DNA of 64,000 bases. Source: Vandiemenella viatica (Eukaryota > Arthropoda > Insecta > Orthoptera > Morabidae). Made by a program: the position numbers and the translations under genes. The notes beneath the pieces are model-generated. The model saw nothing but the letters and a program-made list of their open reading frames with translations, had not been told where the DNA came from and did not search any database. The DNA lies in assembly GCA_031002005.1 (NCBI GenBank), contig JARYHS010013630.1:238521539-238585538 (forward strand), given 5' to 3'. This document shows, one piece after another, positions 56,111 through 64,000 of this stretch (the first letter of the stretch is position 1; each line of letters starts with the position of its first letter).

Positions 56111-56872
56111 TTCCAGGATGGTGGAAAAGGGTAAATGTATCAGTTCAAAATAAGCGACCCTGATCCGGAAATGACCTGATAGAAAGTTCTGCCTTAGCCT
56201 TGCACAACGCTCACCTCAGGACCCCAGCTTCTGAACCATGATCATGATGTACAGAATTCCCACTGAATACTCCCCAATACTCTCAAATAATTTTCCATGT
56301 TGATTGATTGGTAACAGCTCATCTGATGTCAAAGAGACCGATAATCCTCAGTCTGCGGTACAGTAATAATGAATTCCATTTACCGGCACAAATTTCACAA
56401 GTTGCTACGTTTATAACAGTTGTTGAGAATGGTGTCCCCCCGGCATCAAGGCAGGAATGGCATCATACACACAAAGCTCTGTCGTACCCGTTCTAATATC
56501 ACAGTGTCGCAGCCTGCGAGAGTTCTTGCCATTTTTGACAGGCGTCTCGTAGACAAAACTATTCACATGGATCCATGGATGAAGTGGAGAGAGATCAGGT
56601 GAACGTGATGGCTACCGATCAGAATTTCCTCTGCCTATCCACTTTACAAGGAATGTCTGAGCCACGTCTTCACGAACCCTCGGTCCAAAGTGAGGTGGGG
56701 CTCCATCATGTTGGAACCATCACTATGTAAACGGCAGTACCAGCACCAGTACACGTATTCCTCAGTCAGAAATATCACAACGATTTCTCTTATAACATTA
56801 GAGTCCATTGTTTCCGGACCTGGGTCCCTTACCTCAAATTGATACATTTACCGTTCTCCATCATGCCTGAAA
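56111..56872 (-). mobile_element. Mariner/Tc1-superfamily relic with ~50-bp TIRs
   Basis: The ends TTCCAGGATGGTGGAAAAGG (continuing GTAAATGTATCAGTT..GGGACCC-like) and, reverse-complemented, TTTCAGGCATGATGGAGAAC (continuing GGTAAATGTATCAATTTGAG) are inverted repeats. The minus strand encodes QDGAPPHFGPRVREDVAQTF, LVKWIGRGN and SRSPDLSPL, the region around the second and third acidic residues of the DDE/D catalytic triad (QQDGAPPH .. WIGR .. WP.RSPDL.PLD), then HVNSFVYETPV. A stop interrupts the W-P-R segment and the N-terminal half is missing. Confidence 0.75.
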
Positions 56873-57026
56873 GTTTGTAACAATATCATGGAATCACCAT
56901 GTATGTATCAGAATATGTGATTTTCAGAGTGTGTGTTTAAAAGATTGTGGTGTATAATCAAATTCCAATAAATAAATAAATTCTCACACACCATGACATG
57001 CAAGTAGTGTCGTAAGGATGAGTCTG
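56873..57026. other. Spacer before the right composite copy
   Basis: AT-rich; the counterpart on the left side is hidden by the gap. Confidence 0.4.
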
Positions 57027-57680
57027 GTGCCTTATAAGAGACTGCGTCATGTCACAATTTAAAATTCTTTGCCTGCCGCTAGGTGTTGCCACCGGCCGGC
57101 GCATGACACGAGAAACTTCATCTGCGCATGCGCAACCTAAGATACTCAACACCGTTACATGATTCTCTATATTTCCCTAAAATGTAGGCCGAGGAATCTG
57201 GGAAATCTCATGACGTCTGGCTCAACTTGTCTCAACCTGTTTGCCCTGACGTCCACACTCTGCGCGCTAGGTGAAAGGTATCGAAATTTAGTATTGCGAA
57301 ATGAATCCATTAAGTGTCCACCTGGTTTCTGTTTGCCATTGTCGAAATGCGTTAGCGATCAACAAATGCTTTCCATTGTCTCAACACGGACGTGACGTCA
57401 GCACTTTGGATCACGGCCGCTAGGTCAGCGACAAGAATTTCCGTTTTTGTTTGCCCAGCCATTAAGTGTTGCGAAAGCGTGGAGTTATTCGGAGTACAAG
57501 TGCCGAATGCGGAGCTCGTCATGTTGTCGGCTGACGTCACAGCCGGCCTGAAAAAGTTGCTGTAGGGTCCACAAATACTTTCGAGAGATCGCGCCGAGGT
57601 ATCTCTGGCTATTTCAGACATTTGATGAAATCTTGTGGCTGGTGTCCTATCGCAGGTACACAGAAATATTCCAGGCCCCA
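57027..57680 (+). repeat. Inner terminal repeat region of the right copy
   Basis: Inverted counterpart of 14709-15347, with the same tandem sub-repeats (GTTGCGAAAG/ATTGCGAAAT and GACGTCAGCACTT/GACGTCCACACTC). The match continues up to the first base next to the left gap (GTGCCTTATAAG at 57027). Confidence 0.65.
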
Positions 57681-58769
57681 ACGAAGTGCACTAAAATAGT
57701 CAAACACATTGTCAGATAAGTGTCGTAATACGTATTTTCAAAACGAAATTAAAAATTTTAGCTTCTACGACGAGAAATTATAAAACTAGCTTGATTTATT
57801 GTAATTGAATAAAAAATAAGTTACAGACGATTCGATTCTTTGAGTAATTGTTTTGTCGTGGTTTCGTCAAATATACTCTCATTTGACTAAGTGAGAACCG
57901 TTCCGATTTTACTAAAAAAAAGAAGAAGTCCACATTAGCGTGTATTACTTACAAAACAATATTGTTTCCATTTCATCATGTTATTGCAGCGCACATACTA
58001 CAAATCAGTCAAATTGGGATACAGTACAGCAATATTCCACATACGTTACTCCGTTTAAAATTAGTAGTCTAAATAAACGTACCAACTTTTCCACATCGTG
58101 TTGGATTAGAAATGGATTCCTTACGATCCAATATATTTAATAGTTAACAGCATTAATGATAACTCACAAATTTCGGCTACATTTACAATATTTTAAAGGA
58201 TGTATTGTATTAAGTGCAATGATGTTTCTGAAATTGAAACAGACGAGACGTCCAGTGAGAACGCACCCAGTTTTAAAACTCAAAGAGGCATCGAAATGAT
58301 TTCTTGATGTATGTGTGTGTACCCTAGATGAATATTAAGATAAGCAATTACTCTCTCCATCAACTACGTGCATTTCAATCCTAGTGCTAAGGCTTACCTT
58401 GAACTCCCTTGTCCATTTCATTTGAAATATGCCCACTCATTGAGACCCATATAAACGTCACTGCCTACAGCAAAGTTTGCATATTTGATAACCAGTTTCT
58501 TTCCTTACATACATTTTGTAATGTGATTACATTTCAATCTCTTCACTGATGTCAAACCAATTTTTTCAAGTCTATTTGCCAATCCACCAGACTCAGTTCC
58601 TGGGCACACGTGGAAAATATTTGTGATATGATTGACGAATACTGTCCCACACAAACTCCCAGGCTGTAAATCCAAAGATTCCAATTTGACCATGGGAAAT
58701 TAATCGAAGGTGAAGAAAAAGTTAATTATTTTATCATGCCTATTACAAGTGTCTCAAACTCGAATGACA

Positions 58770-59062
58770 CGAGGGAACTAAGACTTCGTATAAGCATCAG
58801 TACGATACCTTGTTTCTCTAATCTTGTCTCTCCTGTCGTTGGTATGAAATATTTCATCGCACGCGTAATTTTTGCCCATAAGTTCAAACCTACGTCGTTT
58901 GTCTGCCCAGCCCAATCGATGTAGCAATTCTGTTATGCTTTTGTAAGAACTGCGGCAAGCAATCACAAATTGAGTGGCTCTTTTCTGTACTTTGTCTAAA
59001 GAGTCAATAAATCCTTTGCGACACATCACACCAGCAGTCTGAATGCGTGCAAACAACATCAC
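58770..59062 (-). pseudogene. LINE reverse-transcriptase C-terminal fragment
   Basis: Counterpart of 13331-13665, reading CRKGLIDSLDKVQKRATQFV, SITELLHRLGWADKRRRFEL and RYRTDAYTKS. The differences from the left copy include I/L and N/K changes and a one-base shift near the C-terminus. Confidence 0.75.
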
Positions 59063-60189
59063 TTGTTGTAACCATATCAGTGATCTCAGGAGATATTTTT
59101 TCCAGTGGATACTACTTCTGTGTCGTCAGGATCTACCTTTGCGACAACCTAGCCGGTTATATTTCCCAAATAAAGCTGGGAAGGTGAACGCTGATCTCTG
59201 TGCAAAGCCGAGCGCGCTGACCCAAATCTCCATCTTTTATGTTTCTGTTGAAGCACCATATGAAAATATATTATTCTAGCAACATATGTGGTTAAAGCTT
59301 ATGCCCCACTTGGTTTTCTATTACAAGTTCTACTCTTTGCTAGATAATATACAACACCTGTGGAAGTTCATCAGAATGATCTTTTACCGCTCAGTTATCC
59401 GTTCACTTGACGTCACTCAGATTTTAATCTAGACGATATGCAGTGTGAAACCTCATCGAAATTGATTAGGAGGTCTTTGCGTGATGCCTGAAAAAAGGGG
59501 CAGACGGATGCAGGTCTCTTACAGATTTATGAACACACTTAATCGAGTAAAAATTGAGACTAATGGCAAAGGAAAGATGTCATAACATCCAGATTTAAAT
59601 GCGATAGTAGCACCGGGCCACAAAGGAAGAGTGTGAAAAATTAAGACCGAACAGTAGTTGACAAATCAATAGAGAAACTGATATGCGATCACAACACAAA
59701 TGTATGTGAGGAAAGAAAATTGATTTAAAATATGTGGTTGATGGTTTGATATTCAGCACCGCAGTCACCATATGGCCACTGTTTCATTCCCACCTAATAA
59801 GGGGAGGAATCCTCATGTTACCGGAGACAACCATTAAACCTGTCATCTTTTATAAGTATAAAGGTTTTGTCAGTGATTCGCTAGAAACAGAGTGATATAC
59901 GATATGGCATATATTAACAACCCTTTTACCTTCCTTTTAACTCTATTTTACAGCACAGCATGAGTACTTTGTATGGTCCAGGAATAAAACACCGTCTATT
60001 AATAAGTGCTAATCTTACTAATTTCCTTCTCGCCTGTTGTCAAGATGGAGATATAAAACATTTTCCCACTCCCTTATACATCAAGTACCTGCTCGTGCTG
60101 ATGGTCATCATTTCTCTTCCACACACTACTCCCAATCATTTGACTAAGATACATCCTTAGCATCATTGCCAAAATACGTCGTCTGATCT

Positions 60190-60395
60190 TCCAGCGCTTT
60201 TCTCTAACCTTCTTCTGTTTTCCAATGACCCCCAATCCAACTTCTTTTTTACATCAGTAACGGGTAGGATTCATAAATAAAACTAGTTGCCCACTTTTGC
60301 ACACCGTACAACTCCGGTATTTGATACCCAAAATGGGTGTCCCAAACGATACCGTAATATGCAAGCAATAGTCTACCTGAAGTCTGTAATCCAAT
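60190..60395 (-). pseudogene. LINE reverse-transcriptase C-terminal fragment
   Basis: Counterpart of 12030-12230; same motifs across broken frames. Confidence 0.5.
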
Positions 60396-60409
60396 TCCCT
60401 TCTGTCATT

Positions 60410-60610
60410 CAGTAATATGTTCCGTGGGTATCATACTGCTCACATCAGCTTCGTCTCTACAATCAGTAACATGTGTCTCAGGTATTTACATCAGCCACTT
60501 CACGTCTCTTCCACATCTCCTCCCTATCTCCTAATCAGTAACAGTGTTGCAGGTAGAAAACTGTTGACATTAGCCTTGTCTCATCTCTCCCACATCACAA
60601 CCCTCTCTGG
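60410..60610 (-). repeat. Minisatellite block 2, right copy
   Basis: Inverted counterpart of 11785-12015 with the same ~85-bp units. Confidence 0.6.
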
Positions 60611-60639
60611 CATTCAGAAACTCGCGCACCAAGTACCAC

Positions 60640-60805
60640 AAATGCGTGAGCAGATTGAAGAGCCATTCTTAATACAGGTTGCAATGCCATATTTTGCATG
60701 GTCTTGCGCTATTGCCACTTTATATCCAGGTAATTTCCCTCTAGACAGAAGCTGCTTATCGTTCTCTGTGTGAGATTCTTTAAGTATTACGCCTATTATT
60801 CTCAA
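60640..60805 (-). pseudogene. Possible LINE endonuclease fragment
   Basis: Counterpart of 11605-11760 with a longer open frame (KESHTENDKQLL, YKVAIAQDHAKYGIATCIKN). Confidence 0.35.
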
Positions 60806-61261
60806 CTTTTTCTGTCAAACAGGACCCTAAAGAAGTTTTCGTCGGGTTGCAATGCCCCCATCTAACGCCAAACCTCGGATTCCGGATCAAGTATGACATT
60901 TGTTTGTAACTGCGTTTTCGTTCAACTAGCCAGCGCTCACGATAAAGTTACTATACTGCTCTTAGCTAACAGATAGCTTCATGGTCATTAAACAGACATG
61001 ATAACACACATTTTCATAGAAAATCTTCACACATCGACTAGTATCCGGAACGTCATCATATGTGCAGACACTAGTCAGATTACTCCGAAGATAGCCTCCT
61101 AACTTGTACTGTCGTAAGTTGTTAGGTCACTCGTATATAAAAGTGAGTGTTTGTATATTTTATCCACCCAGGCCTCATGGCCAATGTATGTCTAAAATCA
61201 AGTGCCAGCTTGTGGTAAACTTATGTTCGTACATATACAGTCTTCATATTCTTACTTTCTG

Positions 61262-61330
61262 GTACACCGAGCAGTGGTTAATGTTCGGCATTTCGGGGAC
61301 CTAGGTTCGAATTACGGTGCAACCATATAG
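61262..61330 (+). repeat. tRNA-like head of the older SINE, right copy
   Basis: Counterpart of 11075-11152, with GCAGTGGTTAATG and GGTTCGAATTACGG. Confidence 0.5.
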
Positions 61331-61469
61331 TTTTAGTTTATTCATGCTTTCATAAAATCACTCTTTCTGCTATTCCGTCCGGTTTATTGTTCCCAATCCT
61401 CTCCTTGCTCTAATGATCTCGTTGTTAACTATTTCACAGCACTGCAATGCAGACTCGGAAGAAAGGCTA

Positions 61470-61800
61470 GAGAGCCTTGCCTCTCCTTTCCCCCATCACA
61501 ACACTCTCTGTAATTCAGTAACATGTGTCCCTCATACCTAACTATTTACACTAGCCTCGTCTTGTCTCTTCTACACCATAGTCCTCTCTCCTTATCAGTA
61601 AAATGTAATCGAAACTGTTCACATTAACATAGTCTCGATTCTCCCACACTACAGACCTCTCTGCCATTTACTAACGTGTGTTCTAGGTGCCAAACTGTTC
61701 ACGTCATCACCCCCACGTCTCTCTCCCACACCACAACCCTTTCCCCCATTTAGTAACATGTGCCCCAGGTACAATGAGTTGCCAATAGACACTTGGCTGA
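61470..61800 (-). repeat. Minisatellite block 1, right copy
   Basis: Inverted counterpart of 10590-10945. Confidence 0.6.
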
Positions 61801-61959
61801 CAGCCAGATATCGTAACTTCCATATTCATACTAGGCCTCACCCACAAATTCATATGTCACCACACACACGCACACACGAATATAAGTGGAGGAAAGGAAC
61901 TGCACATCCTACATCTATACAGGCTAGTTAAAGGAAGGTCGAGTTGGCTCCGATCACTA

Positions 61960-62041
61960 GTGTGTGTGTGTGTATATGTGTGTGTGTGCTCGTTTGTGCT
62001 CGTGTGTGTGTGTGTGAGTGTGTATGTGCTCGCGTGTGCGC
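61960..62041. repeat. Interrupted (GT)n microsatellite
   Basis: Counterpart of 10326-10437 but about 30 bases shorter, with more interruptions. Confidence 0.85.
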
Positions 62042-62351
62042 GTTATTTGTTAATAGCAGCTTCGGAATGACAAATTTGTATCAACCCAGGCTGGGAGGCT
62101 TAGGAGGCCCTCCTCCCCACTGCGGGCAGAAACATCTTAATACACCGAGTGCGGTAACTAAAATCGCGACCGCGACCAATTACCGGATTTTCATTGCGGC
62201 AGTGCACCGGTCATATGCCGCGTTATGAGCGCCTGTAAACCGAATTTAAAAACTATATACGCGTCCTCTGTGAGAAGAGGGCCCACAAAGACTCCCCGCC
62301 TGGGCAGGTTGATACAAATTTGTCATTCCGAATCTGCTATTAACAAGTAAC
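62042..62351. mobile_element. 310-bp MITE with ~85-bp TIRs, right copy
   Basis: Inverted counterpart of 10013-10321; ends GTTATTTGTTAATAGCAG and CTGCTATTAACAAGTAAC. Confidence 0.75.
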
Positions 62352-63264
62352 TTTGACCAAACAATGTACAAATATTCAGTTCCAGTGGCCACCTATGTTG
62401 ATGGCACATGTAATCAATTGGATGTGATGAGCACTGTGGTTCATGGTGAAGACATGCCTTCCTTGCACATCCAGTAGCTCGTTAGTCTGGACGTAGGGTG
62501 CGCAGTCTTTTTCATCCAGTTACGTGTTTATGTGTGGTGAGGTATGGAATTTTGGTGTATGCATGGACATGTGTGTGTGTATTTGTATAAATATGGTGAT
62601 AGGGGGCTACCTGACCTCGAGATTTCACCATCAGGGTGGCCACATATATGTTGATGGTACATGTAATCAATCGAGTGTGATGAACACTCTGTATGGTCTA
62701 AGTGTTGAGGTGTATGGTGAAAACATGTCATCCTTTGCACACCCTCTAACTCGTCTGTCTGATGATATGTAATGAGAGCTCTATTCTCAGCCAGTTATGG
62801 GGATGGGACAGTTCTGCCCCACTTTTTCGTTTCAATGATTGGTGCTGGTAGTTGTGCCGAACTGGTCGTATAAATGGATATAAGTGTGTGTGTGTGTGTG
62901 TGTGTGTGCTTGCATAAATACGATGATTTATGATTACTCGACTTTCCTCTAACTCGTCTGTCTGATGATTTTTGTAACGAGAGGTCTGCCCATTTAATGA
63001 ATGGTCAAGACAGTTTTGCTCCACTACTCCATTGCCATTATGGTTGCTGTTAGTTTTGTCGAATTCGCTGTATCCATGGACATGTGTGTGTGTTTTTCTT
63101 CTTCCTCCGTGGATTTGTGCCTAAATGTGGTGATAGAAGCGTACTCGACGTCGAGATTTCACCATTAAAATGTACTTGTAACCACTATTTCTACAGGGAG
63201 TAGGTACTCTCCCATTTCACTGTGCTGTTTATGGTTTGCTGCCGTTTGTGTTGGGATACAGACT

Positions 63265-63274
63265 GTATTCTCAC
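63265..63274. other. Empty SINE target site
   Basis: GTATTCTCAC, the reverse complement of GTGAGAATAC, occurs once here. The left copy has this 10-mer duplicated around the SINE at 8843-9090. Confidence 0.92.
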
Positions 63275-63344
63275 GTTGTTCACTATATGCCTTACGGAAC
63301 AAAAATCATGATGAGGGGATGTACTACAGATGCGAAGGACTTGG

Positions 63345-63600
63345 GTTACAAACCCACAGTCAGATCATAGCTTGCATATAGTGGTGTACTGTGGAGTCCA
63401 CATTTTTTGGACACCAAATTTAGGGCGCAAGTAAGGGCAGCTAGATTTGTTGGTGAAACACATTCAACAACTAACATAATAAAGGAGCTGGACTGGATGT
63501 CATTGAAAGATAGAGAGAGTGTTGGGGCATTATATGGCGTATAATGAAGGTTAGAATCGATATTGGTGGAAGAATTCTGAGTGGTGTATGGAGCTTAAGT
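63345..63600 (+). pseudogene. LINE reverse-transcriptase C-terminal fragment
   Basis: Counterpart of 8506-8765: LAYSGVLWSPHFLDTKFRAQ, VRAARFVGETHSTTNIIKEL, DWMSLKDR. RAARFV is closer to the LINE consensus here than on the left. Confidence 0.6.
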
Positions 63601-64000
63601 TGACCGTGGCCTCAAGCTGGCACTAGACTTTTGGTGATGAAACCTGGTTGGATAAAATATGCAAACACCCACTTTCATATACAAATGACCTAACAATTTA
63701 AGACACTCCTGTGAACGTTATCTTAGGCTTAATCGAACTAGTGTCTGCACCTGTGGTGACGTTTTAGAAGCTTGTTGGTGTGTGAGTATTTCTATGAAAA
63801 AGTTGGTTTTGATGTCTGTTTGATGACCATGTTAGATAAGAGCGGTATTATAACTTTATCGTGTGCTCTGGTTGGTTGAACGAAGCATGGAATTACAAGC
63901 AACAATGACGGATTGGCAATGTGTGTAGGACGTTATTCGGCTGCAGAGGACGAGGTTAATCGGACGAACTGTTCGGACGTCAAATCGGTAGTTACTCGGA

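Larger units (their letters stand above)
57027..64000 (-). mobile_element. Large composite element, right copy (inverted, cut by window end)
   Basis: Reverse complement of 8107-15347 less the SINE, with the same landmarks in reverse order. The last bases correspond to about 8107 on the left, so about 200 bases of the outer end lie beyond the window. See the left-copy entry for structure. This copy keeps the LINE fragments slightly better. Confidence 0.7.

Overview
This is a eukaryotic, repeat-dense, mostly non-coding window, and everything points to an insect or close arthropod. It carries Tc1/mariner, hAT and PIF/Harbinger DNA-transposon debris, several LINE 3' ends, tRNA-headed SINEs, a nuclear copy of mitochondrial ND4 that reads only with an invertebrate mitochondrial code (TGA=Trp, AGA sense, ATA=Met), and an arthropod-style TATA plus TCAGT initiator promoter. 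There are no operons or bacterial-type genes. Almost every long open frame is a chance frame inside a repeat, and one 1000-base run of N (15348-16347) is an assembly gap.

Layout. 1-3.1 kb: three short minus-strand exons with good splice signals and compatible phases form the 3' end of an unidentified gene; an ND4 mitochondrial insertion sits in one intron. 3.6-6.6 kb: a decayed PIF/Harbinger element with a roughly 1-kb unclassified repeat nested in it. 7.9-15.35 kb: left copy of a large composite element (terminal inverted repeats, internal inverted repeats, LINE reverse-transcriptase 3' fragments, minisatellites, CA arrays, a long-TIR MITE), running into the gap. 16.3-27 kb: a Tc1-like transposase stub, SINEs, hAT MITEs and LINE fragments. 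27.2 kb: a TATA/initiator promoter with a 40-base non-coding first exon. 27.3-45.4 kb: putative intron filled with repeats, including a 2.7-kb dead LINE. 45.4 kb: an exon encoding a signal peptide, plausibly the second exon of the 27.2-kb transcription unit. 46-56 kb: more LINE ends, a dimeric tandem array of about 370-bp period, and a DDE transposon relic. 57.0-64.0 kb: the right copy of the composite element, inverted relative to the left and about 96% identical by eye, cut by the window end.

The two most interesting things are the pair of inverted composite elements, apparently an undescribed foldback-like or segmentally duplicated unit with a SINE present in one copy and absent from the other, and two unidentified host transcription units built from short exons that simple ORF searches miss. 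No gene product could be named with confidence. All identities are from reading motifs; no database search was possible.
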